Source: Sphingobacteriales bacterium (lineage in GTDB: Bacteria; Bacteroidota; Bacteroidia; Chitinophagales; Chitinophagaceae). From it: a stretch of 64,000 nucleotides of DNA. Position numbers and translations under genes: made by a program. Positions 34,384 to 43,864 of this stretch are shown here, one piece after another. The stretch lies in assembly GCA_016192105.1 (NCBI GenBank), contig JACPUV010000023.1, forward strand, positions 1 to 64,000, read 5' to 3'. Each line of letters begins with the position of its first letter. The first letter of the stretch is position 1. The notes under the pieces are model-generated. The model ran no database searches, was not told the DNA's origin, and worked only from the letters and a program-made list of their open reading frames with translations.

Positions 34384-35136
34384 ATGGACAGTCCAGTAAA
34401 AAAGCCGTACCATTTCAGGCTTATCAGGATTACCTATTTGATTACCTTATCCATCCTCGTAATTATTTTTTTAAGAGAAGGATACCCCCGGCGGTTCTAC
34501 CAGCGGATCAATACACTGATGGGTACTCAAAACCAGGCGCCTCACTCTTTTGCTGACAATGAATACTACCGGGAACAAACTGATTTTTTCAATCTTTACT
34601 GCGGTCAAAAAAATATTGTGATGCTGGGCAATTCCCTGACTTATCGTATGAGTTGGGCTGAACTGCTGAACCGGCAGGATATTGCCAATCGCGGAATTGG
34701 TTCCGATATCACCGCTGGCTTCCTCCACCGGCTGAATTCCATCTTTCCGCTGAATCCCGGTATCTGCTTTATTGAAGGAGGGGTGAATGATATCGCATTT
34801 CACATTCCTCCGGACACGACCATCCTGAACTTAATGATGCTGGTGGATACCCTTCAGAAGCAGCATATTAAAACTGCATTGACTACCATTACCCTTGTCG
34901 CTGATAACTACCCCGCTGCGGAAGATTTTAACCACCAGGCCAAGTTATTGAATGAGAGAATATCACAGCTCGCCCGTCAGAAAAAGGCTTTCTTAATTGA
35001 TCTGAACCAGCACCTGACAGACGGAAATTTTCTAAAACCGGAATATTCTATCGGCGACGGATTACACCTGACCAGCAAGGCTTACCTGATTTGGAAACAA
35101 AAGATAATGGATATACTGGAGCAGGAGAAGATATAG
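34384..35136 (+). CDS. Membrane-anchored SGNH/GDSL hydrolase
   Basis: From ATG 34384 (MDSPVKKPYHF) the protein is 250 residues. One membrane helix lies at about 18-35 (ITYLITLSILVIIFL), so the enzyme faces the periplasm. SGNH blocks are visible: MLGNSLTYRM, where the usual GDS is GNS with the Ser nucleophile; NRGIGSD (Gly); GGVNDIAF (Asn); and DGLHLTSKAY, the catalytic Asp-x-x-His. It is likely an esterase or deacetylase of a carbohydrate. The substrate is unknown. The flanking DNA is AT-rich, so the gene may be acquired. Confidence 0.85.
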   Translation: MDSPVKKPYHFRLIRITYLITLSILVIIFLREGYPRRFYQRINTLMGTQNQAPHSFADNEYYREQTDFFNLYCGQKNIVMLGNSLTYRMSWAELLNRQDIANRGIGSDITAGFLHRLNSIFPLNPGICFIEGGVNDIAFHIPPDTTILNLMMLVDTLQKQHIKTALTTITLVADNYPAAEDFNHQAKLLNERISQLARQKKAFLIDLNQHLTDGNFLKPEYSIGDGLHLTSKAYLIWKQKIMDILEQEKI

Positions 35137-35473
35137 CGGGAAGGCTTCAACTTCCAAACAAAATCATTTTTATTCAATCGGAACGGAAGCTGAAGCCCCT
35201 TGCTACAATCGAATTAGGGTGTACCCTTTCCTGACCGCCCGTTGTGGCAAGTTCTTTAGAGCAGGATCCTGTTATTTAGCATACCCCTTTTTTTGAAACA
35301 AGTATTTAATAAGCTTTCTTACTCCCTGCCGGTCCGGCCGGGAACCCCTGTGAAAAATCAGCTGCCATGAACCTGAACCGGTTAAAAAATATCATCCGGT
35401 TCAAAGAATTGATTAAATTCAGAAACGCATTACCACTGGTTGCGCGGTAAACCCTGACCTAAACTCAATTTTT
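35137..35473. other. Spacer with a REP-like hairpin and a doubtful small ORF
   Basis: GGCTTCAACTTCC (35143-35155) and GGAAGCTGAAGCC (35185-35197) form a 13-bp stem with one wobble, with no T-tract. This resembles a repetitive palindromic element. Further on, 35367-35450 could encode a 27-residue basic peptide. I see no other gene. Confidence 0.55.
35367..35450 (+). CDS. Doubtful 27-residue basic peptide
   Basis: An ATG-started frame encodes MNLNRLKNIIRFKELIKFRN followed by ALPLVAR, strongly basic and amphipathic. It ends 23 bp before the M1-like gene. It may be chance. No ribosome binding site or homologue is known to me. Confidence 0.15.
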   Translation: MNLNRLKNIIRFKELIKFRNALPLVAR

Positions 35474-36865
35474 ATGACCCGGTTTTTCTGTCTTATCCCT
35501 GCTCTCAGCCTGCTGCCTTTTTATACGCCCGCCCAGGATACGGTTCCCCTGCTTAAAGGCAGGGTGGAGTTCTCCATCACCCAGGGCACCATCGAATGTC
35601 ATTGGGTAATGACCCAAATTCCCCGGCTTGAAGACTATACCATCCGCATCAACTCGGGTATGAATCCCCGTTATTTTAAAAAAGGGGAAAACGGATATCC
35701 CCTGAATTTTGAATGGGACCTGCAGGATACCCTGTCCACCGGAGAAACAAAAGCCTATTATTTTCTCTCCAACCGGAAAAAATTCCTGCCCGATACGATT
35801 GAATTCAGTTATACCGGCCGCTATCCGGTATTCTATGATTCGCTGAAGGATTACAGCGGGGTGGACTGGAAGGGCAACCTGTCGTTCAATGGTTATTCTC
35901 TCCGCGTGGATGGCACACAGAGCGGCTGGTACCCGGTTCTTTATGATGTGAAAAAAGATAAGAAATACGCAGAAGTCCGTTATGACCTCGAGATCAATTG
36001 TTCCGACTGCAGTACGCTCTATATTAACGGCAATGCCCCCGTTTATGCCAGCAAGGCACGTTTTTCCAGCAATATTCCCCGTGAAATGATGTTGTATTGC
36101 GGCAATTACCGTTATTCCAATGTTGATGGAACGTATATCCTTAACCCGGACCTGACGGAAGAAGAGACCCGTCAGTTCGCAAAGATCACGAACAGCTATA
36201 AACAATTTCTGGAACGGAAACTGAATATCCCCTATGGCGACCAGGTGACCTATATCCGGACCACCCCCAGCTCTGAATTTAACGGCTGGCTCTTTGTGTC
36301 CTACCCGACCATTGCCAACATTAACCATAAAGCCGGGCTGAAACAATTCCTCGACCCCAAAACCAGCGACTGGTTCAAACCCTTTATCGCCCATGAAATC
36401 GGTCATTACTATTTCGGCACCCTCCGGGATTTCAACACCGAACTGGGGGATATGATCAATGAGGGTTTTGCCGAATACCTTTCGTTCAAGATTACCCAAC
36501 ACCTGATTGGTGACAGTGTGTACCGGAAAAAAATAGCAGAAAAGGCAAGAGCCATTGCCCGCTTCGATGCCATCCCCATGGGCAGGATCAAGTCTCATCC
36601 GGATTACCAGGATCGGGAACTCTATGTCTATTACTATGCCCCGCTGATCTTCACCGCTATTGAAAAAGAGATCGGTGAAAAGAAGATGTGGGAATGGATC
36701 CGGAGCCTGCTCACAACAAAAGCGGAATTTACCAATTACGGTTTCCTGACAGGCACCCTCGACGCTGTAGTAAAAGACCCGGTGCAATCGGCGCTGATAC
36801 GGTCAAAATATTTTCAGTCAGAGAAGGCCCTCGGCAACCTGCTTGAAACGCTTGGGTTACAATGA
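35474..36865 (+). CDS. Secreted M1-like zinc peptidase (gluzincin)
   Basis: The 463-residue protein has a signal peptide (to about residue 21, PAQ). The zinc-site motif HEIGH is at 307-311 with Glu330 in NEGFAEY. That is exactly HEXXH-X18-E, the M1 gluzincin spacing (His307, His311, Glu330; catalytic Glu308). The N-terminal region is beta-rich as in M1 enzymes. The GAMEN-type exopeptidase loop is not visible, and the chain is shorter than full M1 aminopeptidases of about 600-900 residues. It may therefore be an endopeptidase-like or inactive-specificity relative. A long reading frame on the opposite strand is a shadow. Confidence 0.8.
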   Translation: MTRFFCLIPALSLLPFYTPAQDTVPLLKGRVEFSITQGTIECHWVMTQIPRLEDYTIRINSGMNPRYFKKGENGYPLNFEWDLQDTLSTGETKAYYFLSNRKKFLPDTIEFSYTGRYPVFYDSLKDYSGVDWKGNLSFNGYSLRVDGTQSGWYPVLYDVKKDKKYAEVRYDLEINCSDCSTLYINGNAPVYASKARFSSNIPREMMLYCGNYRYSNVDGTYILNPDLTEEETRQFAKITNSYKQFLERKLNIPYGDQVTYIRTTPSSEFNGWLFVSYPTIANINHKAGLKQFLDPKTSDWFKPFIAHEIGHYYFGTLRDFNTELGDMINEGFAEYLSFKITQHLIGDSVYRKKIAEKARAIARFDAIPMGRIKSHPDYQDRELYVYYYAPLIFTAIEKEIGEKKMWEWIRSLLTTKAEFTNYGFLTGTLDAVVKDPVQSALIRSKYFQSEKALGNLLETLGLQ

Positions 36866-37005
36866 ACGGGTGACGGTCTGTGGTCAGCTTCCGGGTCTGG
36901 GGTAACCTATCATTTCCCGGAACGGGGTCCGGCAGCGGAGCTATTCCTGATGAACAAACAATAAATCAGCAGTTTCCGCCAACATGAAATACTAAAAGAA
37001 GGACC

Positions 37006-38676
37006 ATGAAAAAAATACTTCTCCTGCTTTTCAGCATTGGGGCCATCTTCTCTTCCTTCTCCCAGGCCTTAACGGATAGCCAGATAAAAAAACTGGCCGA
37101 CCTGGGCAGGGTTTGGGGGCTGATGAAATATTACCATCCTGCTCCTGCATCCGGGAAGCTGAACTGGAATGATACGTTACGAAGCTACCTTGTCAAAGTA
37201 AACAACTGTAAAACGGGCAACGAATTCAACGCACTACTGGATCGTTTATTCAGCAACAGCGGCAGCTACCGGCCGGGCAAAAAATTCCTCAAGTCCCGGA
37301 AATATCATACCCAAACCTTCGAAACAGGATGGATTTCGGCATCCCGGCTGCTCGACAGTCCGATCAGGCAAAAGCTGGAAAACCTCCTGTTATTTTTCCG
37401 GCCGGGGAAAAATGCCTTAGTAAGAAAGGAAACTGCCCCTTATGACAGCAACATCATCCACAATAATGGAACTGAGAATCTCGCGACCCTGATAATAGCC
37501 TGGAATATCATTAAATACGAAGCCCCCCATTTAAAACTGGCTGAAACAGCCTGGGACACCCTACTGGAGAAGTACATCCCTGCAGTGGCGGCTGCCGGCA
37601 ATCCATCCCGGTTCGAATACCTGCTGGCCGAAATGCTCTCAACAATAAGGGACAGTCATAATTTTATGACCCTCCCCCATTATGAAAACGACCTGGGAAA
37701 TTTTTACCTCCCTTTCACGATTGCATTTGTTGAGGGAAAAAATATTATTAAGCAAATTGATACCACGGTATGTAAAATTTATAACCTGCAAATCGGCGAC
37801 CTCGTTGAAACGATTAATGGCAGGGATATTAACGAGTTAAGAGACAGCCTCGGGAGGATCAGCCGTGGCGGGCACAGCAAGGTTATAATGAATGAAGTGG
37901 ACGAATTTTATTTGCCAAAAGCAAAAGGGGACCAACCTGTTAAAATCACATTCCGAAAAGCCGGGAGCAGCCTGCTGAGCCTGGCTATTCAGCCGGTGGC
38001 AAAAAGAACTCTTTTTGACCCCCTGCAACAAAAGGCTAAAAGAAAATATTACCAGGTAAATGACAACGTTGCCTATCTTAATCTCCTGTATTCATCAGCC
38101 AGGGACATCAAAAAAGCAATGTCCCGGTTCCATCATTCAACCTGCCTCATCATCGACAACAGGGGCTACCCTTCCGGAAAAGCATACAGCGCTTTGTTTA
38201 ATCGCCTGGCAGGAGGCAATCCCCGGATCCTGAATTATTATAAACAGAATGTCAGCACATTTACCGGGACATTTCCGGAGAAATTCTTACATAGCCCCTA
38301 CTATCATCTACGGGGGTTTGCCAATTATTTAAAACCTTTTTATAAAAAGTATAAAGGAAGGGTCATTGTTCTTTTTGATGAAAGCACGTTAAGCCACGCA
38401 GAGTTCAGGAACCAGGGTTTCAGTTTTATAAAAAATAAAGTGACCACTGTTGGCCGGAACACTGCCGGCGCGGACGGGGCCCTCTATTCCAGGTGGCTGC
38501 CTGGCAAAATACGGATAGCTTTTACCGGGGACCTGGTGACTTTTCCAAACGGTAAGTCAACCCAGCGAACAGGGATGACCCCGGATTATTATACAGAAGA
38601 TTCCATTAATTCTATTCGGAACGGGGAAGACGATATTTTAAACAGGGCGATTCAATTAGCTGGTGCAAAGGAATAA
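37006..38676 (+). CDS. Secreted S41-family peptidase
   Basis: The 556-residue protein has a signal peptide (to about residue 22, FSQA). It contains the KLADLGRVWGLMKYYHP segment common in Bacteroidota S41 peptidases. A PDZ-like domain follows (about 245-340, with LQIGDLVETINGRDI), then the C-terminal processing-peptidase fold. Its serine lies in FDESTLSHAEFRNQGF (near 460). The remaining VGRNTAGADGA segment also matches the family. It probably acts in the periplasm. The gene stands alone between the M1-like gene and a membrane protein gene. Confidence 0.88.
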   Translation: MKKILLLLFSIGAIFSSFSQALTDSQIKKLADLGRVWGLMKYYHPAPASGKLNWNDTLRSYLVKVNNCKTGNEFNALLDRLFSNSGSYRPGKKFLKSRKYHTQTFETGWISASRLLDSPIRQKLENLLLFFRPGKNALVRKETAPYDSNIIHNNGTENLATLIIAWNIIKYEAPHLKLAETAWDTLLEKYIPAVAAAGNPSRFEYLLAEMLSTIRDSHNFMTLPHYENDLGNFYLPFTIAFVEGKNIIKQIDTTVCKIYNLQIGDLVETINGRDINELRDSLGRISRGGHSKVIMNEVDEFYLPKAKGDQPVKITFRKAGSSLLSLAIQPVAKRTLFDPLQQKAKRKYYQVNDNVAYLNLLYSSARDIKKAMSRFHHSTCLIIDNRGYPSGKAYSALFNRLAGGNPRILNYYKQNVSTFTGTFPEKFLHSPYYHLRGFANYLKPFYKKYKGRVIVLFDESTLSHAEFRNQGFSFIKNKVTTVGRNTAGADGALYSRWLPGKIRIAFTGDLVTFPNGKSTQRTGMTPDYYTEDSINSIRNGEDDILNRAIQLAGAKE

Positions 38677-38781
38677 GCGGGACCGGCATAAGATAGAATT
38701 TTTTCCCGCCCCGCTCATTTGCAATTTTCCCGCATTTACAGTATCATTATACCGCCATAAAACCTGACCCAAAAATTCCTG

Positions 38782-39498
38782 ATGGAAAATTCAACCCTCA
38801 CAACGCCTTTGACTCCCGATATCGAAACCTTTCGCAGGATCCGGAAATCCATCGGCATCCTCGGAGTATCCTTACCAGTGGTGCTCGTATTGTTCTCCCT
38901 GGTCCCCTTTTTTAATACGCCTATCCAGCCCTCGATCAGCCATTATTACCACACCAACCTGCGGGACCTGTTTACCGGCGTACTCAGCGCTGTAGGGCTT
39001 TTCCTGTTCCGGTACAAGGGGCATTACAATAAAGTATTCTGGAAAAATGACAGCCTCCTGACCAATATAGCCGGGGTCATGGCTTTCGGGGTGGCCCTCT
39101 TCCCCACTGCCCCGTCCCAATGTGCGGATAAAGTGCATACCCTGATCTCTTTCTGCTATTCCTGGCTGAGCTGGCTGCATTATGGATTTGCCTTTGTATT
39201 CTTCCTCGTGCTGTCGCTTATTTCCATTTGTGTATTTACCATCGGGCAAAAGACAGAGGCGTCCGTCAAAGCCAGCCCTTACAATGAAAATAATATCTAT
39301 AAGATCTGCGGCTATCTAATGCTGCTTTTCTTTGTACTGACTCCTGTCTGCGATATTTTTAATTGCTTTGATTATTCCACCATCACTTTTGAAGCCCTGA
39401 TGCTTTTTGCTTTCGGTATTTCCTGGTTAATCAAGGGCCGTATCCTCGGAGATAAGGGGAAGATCGGGCGCCATCTTTATAACGAAGTAAATGAGTAA
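38782..39498 (+). CDS. Multi-pass membrane protein, DUF998-like
   Basis: The 238-residue protein has about six membrane helices (near residues 25-45, 65-80, 95-112, 135-158, 173-195, 202-220). The conserved pattern PSISHYYHTNLRDLFTGVL between helices 1 and 2 and FGVALFPTAP in helix 3 recall DUF998 proteins. No catalytic residues stand out. It has its own start after a 105-bp gap. Function unknown. Confidence 0.65.
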   Translation: MENSTLTTPLTPDIETFRRIRKSIGILGVSLPVVLVLFSLVPFFNTPIQPSISHYYHTNLRDLFTGVLSAVGLFLFRYKGHYNKVFWKNDSLLTNIAGVMAFGVALFPTAPSQCADKVHTLISFCYSWLSWLHYGFAFVFFLVLSLISICVFTIGQKTEASVKASPYNENNIYKICGYLMLLFFVLTPVCDIFNCFDYSTITFEALMLFAFGISWLIKGRILGDKGKIGRHLYNEVNE

Positions 39499-39692
39499 AG
39501 AAATAAATTCCTCCTACAGGCAGACGGGGTGTACAAATTAGTGCCTTCCCTTAAAAATCCGGCTGAAGAATAGCCGAACCCCGCGCCTTTTTAGAAATAT
39601 CCCTTTTTCAGGGGATAGATCATGCCCGCATATTCCCCCATTTTAGTACTTTAAAGCCGGAATGTCCGGTCGTACCGAAAAACATACTCATT

Positions 39693-41762
39693 ATGAAAAA
39701 ATCAAGTTGCCCCCGCTTCCTTAGCTGCCTGTTGCCCGCCCTCTTTGTATGCCTGGCCGGTACCCTGTCTGCCCAGACCCTGCAGGGCAAATACATACTG
39801 ATAAAGGATGATAACGGCGCTACAGCCAAAACAGGTGCGGAGATCAGCCTGAGTTTTTCGGCCAACGGAACTTTTAAACTGAAAGCGATCATGCCGGGAC
39901 AGACCATGGATGATAACGGTACCTATAAAATCAGCGGCAGCACGATCACGATCGCTTTTAAAGAAATGGAACAGGGAAAACAAAGCGGCCCCTATTCCCT
40001 GACCAATGGTACCCTGCTCCTTCCTTTCCGGATGCTGACCAATGTAAAAGGCAGCTCCACCTGGCAACTGGCCGGCAGTTCCTTTGTTCCTACCGGAACC
40101 GTGGAGGAAGTGATCAAACGAAATATGGAAGGCGTACAAAAAATCACCAAATACATTGACAAAGTGGATGCCTGGGCAAAAGCCGATGCAAAAAAATACA
40201 AGGGCGGACTGGCCGAAGCCTACTATGTAATGGGCAATCTTTTTTATTTCAAAAATTTCCGGCCCGACGCGCTCTATGCCTTTGCCAAAGCCGCGCAACT
40301 GAAACCCACGAATGCCCTTTACCTGAACAACCTGTCCAGCATGATCATGGACTACAGCAAGTACAGTGATGCGGTGATCCTGCTGAAAGAGGTCACCCGG
40401 CAATTTCCCAACCTGGCTTCCCCCTGGGGTAACCTGGCGATCGCGCAATTAAAAGTGGCCAATTATTCAGCAGCTGACTCCGCTATCCGTATCGCCCGGC
40501 GCCTCGATCCGGGAAACGGACTCTACTGCTATACCCACGGTAAGGTGAAGGAAGCAAAGGGTGATAAAGCGGGTGCCCAGCAGGATTTCGGACAGGCCTG
40601 GGACGATGGATATGCCGGGGAAGGAAGGGAAGGCGGAAAGAATAAATCAGTGGCGAAGAAAAACGCCAATCCGAACCCGGTAAAAAGCCCGTCAAAGACA
40701 AAGGGGGAGGAAAAAAGGGATAAGATCGCCCAATGGGAAGGCCATTATGAGGCCAATGCCGTAAGCGCCCGCTCCGGGGAAACCGCGCAGGAAGCCAACA
40801 CTACCTTCGGAAAAGACCTTGCAACCACCCGGATCAATTTGCAAACCTTGTCCTGCGCCAAAGATTTCTCGATGGATATCAGCAAATCAGGCATGATCAG
40901 CGGCAACGGGAAAGTGATGTATGTGTACCAGGGGTCGGCCAACGGACCGGTTGCCGGTCTGGCGCCGGGCCCAATTGCGGCTATGCATGGGGGTTTTGGC
41001 ACCAACCTGAAAGACGGGTTCCAGATCCGCGACTGGAGCTTCAGCGGTACCGTGGACGAAGAGGGCAATGTGGAGATCAATGGCCTGCCTTCGGGAGAAC
41101 TGGACCTGTACAATGTGGGGCAGTGGCAAAAGATTAAGACCTGGTCGCCCCTGCCGCCCGATGCAGCAGGACCGGCCATGAAAGGCCCCTTCCACATGAA
41201 ACTGGTGAATGATGCGAAGATGGGGCCGGTGATCAAAGTGGACCAATTCCTCGAACTGGGTGATAAACTGATCCGTAAAGTACATTACCGCGCTTATATC
41301 TACCGGACCAATGATAATATTACACCGGATTGCCAGACCCTGGGCGCAGATCCTCAGCCCCAGTGCCCTGCCAGCGAGTTTATCAAGACCAAAGTGGCGT
41401 TTAATCCCAATGACCATATCAGCATTGAACAATCCACCACTTATACCAAGGGAGATAAGGGAGGCGTGCAGTCACAGCAGGAAATGGCCGTGAACGTAGT
41501 GAGTGAACACGAGATCGGCATGCTGAAAGGCGCTGCGGAATACCACCAGGATGGCAGTTTCGAATTATCCGTCGGGATCGGGGTGGATACCGAAGACCTG
41601 ACCCATGGCGGCCCGTTCAAATTAGGCGAAAAACTGGACCTGATCTATGACAGCAAATGCGGATGGGGAGTAAAAGCCAGTGCCAGCGCGGAAATGGGGG
41701 GCTATGGAACCAAAACCTCCGCATCGGTGGAAGGAGTGATCTTCTTTAATAAAGGACTCTGA
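39693..41762 (+). CDS. Secreted TPR protein with lipocalin-like N-terminal domain
   Basis: The 689-residue protein has a signal peptide (to about residue 27, LSAQ). A small beta-domain follows (about 28-125, GKYILIKDD ... DNGTYKISGSTITIAF), similar to lipocalin-like stress domains. TPR motifs span about 165-290 (AEAYYVMGNLFYFKNFRPDALYAFAKAAQLKP and following). After them comes a Lys-rich linker and a C-terminal beta-rich region of unknown kind with several cysteines. The protein is probably periplasmic or surface-exposed. The product is not a recognised enzyme. Confidence 0.75.
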   Translation: MKKSSCPRFLSCLLPALFVCLAGTLSAQTLQGKYILIKDDNGATAKTGAEISLSFSANGTFKLKAIMPGQTMDDNGTYKISGSTITIAFKEMEQGKQSGPYSLTNGTLLLPFRMLTNVKGSSTWQLAGSSFVPTGTVEEVIKRNMEGVQKITKYIDKVDAWAKADAKKYKGGLAEAYYVMGNLFYFKNFRPDALYAFAKAAQLKPTNALYLNNLSSMIMDYSKYSDAVILLKEVTRQFPNLASPWGNLAIAQLKVANYSAADSAIRIARRLDPGNGLYCYTHGKVKEAKGDKAGAQQDFGQAWDDGYAGEGREGGKNKSVAKKNANPNPVKSPSKTKGEEKRDKIAQWEGHYEANAVSARSGETAQEANTTFGKDLATTRINLQTLSCAKDFSMDISKSGMISGNGKVMYVYQGSANGPVAGLAPGPIAAMHGGFGTNLKDGFQIRDWSFSGTVDEEGNVEINGLPSGELDLYNVGQWQKIKTWSPLPPDAAGPAMKGPFHMKLVNDAKMGPVIKVDQFLELGDKLIRKVHYRAYIYRTNDNITPDCQTLGADPQPQCPASEFIKTKVAFNPNDHISIEQSTTYTKGDKGGVQSQQEMAVNVVSEHEIGMLKGAAEYHQDGSFELSVGIGVDTEDLTHGGPFKLGEKLDLIYDSKCGWGVKASASAEMGGYGTKTSASVEGVIFFNKGL

Positions 41763-41850
41763 CGGGAATCAGCCCGCCGTATCATCCTGGGAATCTTCAT
41801 ACCGGCGACCCCGCTATAGCGGCGAACGAAAACGCCGGCAGAAGGAAGCA

Positions 41851-42483
41851 CTATTTTATTTTTTCCTTAGGCCGCTTCAGTGCCGGTGTATTGTCCTTCC
41901 AGCGCCAGAGATGCAGGCAGGCATAGGTCCGGTAAGGGCTCCATTTGGCAGCTACCTGCAGCAGTTTTTCCCGGAACTTCTTTTTATCACTATTGTCCAG
42001 TTTGTACAGGCTGATCATCGCCTGCTGAATACCGAGATCATCCACCGCAAATACATCTTCCCGGCCAAGGGCAAACATAAGCAGCATCTCTACAGTCCAG
42101 CGGCCCACTCCCTTTATTTGCGTGAGATACGCGATCACTTCCTCGTTCTCCATTTTGTACAGCTTCTTCGCTTCCATGCCCTGCTCCAGTTCAAACTGTG
42201 CCACATTCTTTACATAGTTCACTTTGGCATTGCTGAGCCCGATGCCCCTCAGCTGGTCAAACGGTGTATCCACGATCTGCTGCGGGGAAGGCTCTTTCCC
42301 ATTGTACAGGGCGATAAACCGTTTATAGATCACGTCCGCCACTTTGGTGCTCAGCTGCTGACTCATGATGGAGGCACAGAGATAGGTGCAGATATTCTTT
42401 CTTTTCTTCAGCTGATGCGGTTCAGTCGCCTCCAGCAGTTTCTTCATTTTTTTATCCCTTGATAAATGGGCAATGTAGTCCAT
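41851..42483 (-). CDS. DNA-3-methyladenine glycosylase (AlkA/HhH-GPD type)
   Basis: The 210-residue protein removes alkylated bases in base-excision repair. The HhH-GPD fold shows IMSQQLSTKVADVIY near residue 40. The helix-hairpin-helix LTQIKGVGRWTVEMLLMF lies near 125, followed by the catalytic Asp in FAVDDLGI, and a C-terminal WSPYRTYACLHLWRW motif is typical of AlkA. The chain lacks the N-terminal Ada or AlkA beta-domain, so it is a short single-domain form. A second, different HhH-GPD protein lies at 51753. Confidence 0.93.
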   Translation of the reverse strand: MDYIAHLSRDKKMKKLLEATEPHQLKKRKNICTYLCASIMSQQLSTKVADVIYKRFIALYNGKEPSPQQIVDTPFDQLRGIGLSNAKVNYVKNVAQFELEQGMEAKKLYKMENEEVIAYLTQIKGVGRWTVEMLLMFALGREDVFAVDDLGIQQAMISLYKLDNSDKKKFREKLLQVAAKWSPYRTYACLHLWRWKDNTPALKRPKEKIK

Positions 42484-42631
42484 GATAATAAATTAGTGTT
42501 ATGTTATGTTTAAACGGTCACTTTCAGGGGTTGCCTGAGCTTCGATACCTGTCATTAGTCATTGAACGATCGGTGCCGTATCCCATAGCTTATTGCTGAT
42601 TGGGGCCCATCAAAAGACAGTTAACCTGGCA

Positions 42632-43864
42632 TTAGTTCAACAATTTCAGCACGGTTTCAAAAACCTGCCTGCGCAGGGGATTCAGGTTATAATATTCTTT
42701 TGAAGGCAGCAATCCCCTGTTCTGCCGGTTCACCAGCAGGATAATTGAAAGCTGCCGGGAAGGAATAACCGCAATACTGGTTCCGGTAAAGCCCGTGTGC
42801 CCGAAACTCCCCTCCGGCGCCCCCTTCATAAAAGAGTTGGCCGTATCCATCATCCAGCCCAGCCCGTTATTGAATTGATCCTTTACCAGGAACAGGTCAC
42901 GCGTCTTTTTGCTGATCAGCCCGCCTGCTTCTTTTCCTGTCAGCATTCCGACCAGTTGCTGCAGGTCATCAGCAGTAGAAAACAATCCGGCTGCCCCGTT
43001 CACCCCCTCACAGGCATACCAGCAGTTGCCGTCATTCACTTCACCACTCAATGTATAATGCCGCCAGCCGTTCCACTGATCCGGGTTGATTTCTTTAAAA
43101 ACAAACCCGAGACTGCTGTCATGCACCATACGGTATTCGTAAGGATTGCCGTAAGAAGTGGATGCAAGCTGGCCAAAGTCCCGTTTGCGGCGGGCCGGGT
43201 TGTAAAGGGTATGCTTCATCCCCAGCGGGATAAAAATATGCCTGTTTTCAAATTGTTCCAGCGGTTGCTTCGATATGATCTCAATTATTTGTCCCAGGAG
43301 GATAAAACCAAGATCGCTGTAATGTCTTTCTTTTCCCACCGGGTATTTCAATGGCAACGAAGCGATCAGGGCATAGGTTTCCGCCCTTGTCTGTGCCCGG
43401 TAATAAAGCGGGTACCATTCATACAACCCGGCCGTATGCGTAAGAAGCTGCCGGATCGTGATCTCTTTTTTATCCGGCGCCTTGAATGCAGGTATATATT
43501 TCCCTACGTAGTCATCAGGATGCAGTTTCCCCTCATCGGTAAGCAGCATAATGGAAGTGGTGGTACCGACAACCTTGGTCAGGGAAGCGATATCAAAGAG
43601 ATGATGCCGGGTCAGGTGTTCGGGGTTGCTAAGCAGGTTCCCAGATGAGTCGAACCGGGATGCATAGCCCACCTCTTTTTGACAGATGACCCTTCCTTTG
43701 CTTTTCACCAGCAGTATACCCCCGGCGATCTGTGCTGCCTCCACCTCCTTCCGGAGCAGGCTGTCGAGAACAGTCAGCAGTTTTTTTTCATTATTCTCCT
43801 GCGCCGGCACAGCTTGCGTAAAGAACAGGCAAAGACAGGTTAAATGACAAAGGACCGAACGCAT
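42632..43864 (-). CDS. Secreted beta-lactamase-family serine hydrolase
   Basis: The 410-residue protein has a signal peptide (MRSVLCHLTCLCLFFTQAVPAQ). The penicillin-binding-protein-like active site is SLTK in FDIASLTKVVG, with YSD (HYSDLGF) and HTG (FGHTGFTG) as second and third motifs. These mark a serine beta-lactamase/esterase fold rather than a true resistance enzyme. Such proteins in Bacteroidota may act as D-amino-acid peptidases or esterases. A perfect 14-bp palindrome lies about 35 bp upstream. Confidence 0.85.
   Translation of the reverse strand: MRSVLCHLTCLCLFFTQAVPAQENNEKKLLTVLDSLLRKEVEAAQIAGGILLVKSKGRVICQKEVGYASRFDSSGNLLSNPEHLTRHHLFDIASLTKVVGTTTSIMLLTDEGKLHPDDYVGKYIPAFKAPDKKEITIRQLLTHTAGLYEWYPLYYRAQTRAETYALIASLPLKYPVGKERHYSDLGFILLGQIIEIISKQPLEQFENRHIFIPLGMKHTLYNPARRKRDFGQLASTSYGNPYEYRMVHDSSLGFVFKEINPDQWNGWRHYTLSGEVNDGNCWYACEGVNGAAGLFSTADDLQQLVGMLTGKEAGGLISKKTRDLFLVKDQFNNGLGWMMDTANSFMKGAPEGSFGHTGFTGTSIAVIPSRQLSIILLVNRQNRGLLPSKEYYNLNPLRRQVFETVLKLLN

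Noticed and set aside
35143..35197. A terminator after the SGNH hydrolase gene
   Set aside because: The hairpin is strong but has a long loop and no T-tract. It fits a repetitive palindromic element better than a terminator.
35465..36787. A 440-codon open frame on the minus strand opposite the M1-like gene
   Set aside because: The plus strand has a signal peptide and an exact HEXXH-X18-E zinc site. The minus-strand translation has no family features and is a shadow of plus-strand codon bias.
42632..43864. A beta-lactamase resistance gene
   Set aside because: The SLTK/YSD/HTG motifs fit the wide serine hydrolase family, and the sequence lacks features of known resistance enzymes. Antibiotic hydrolysis cannot be inferred.
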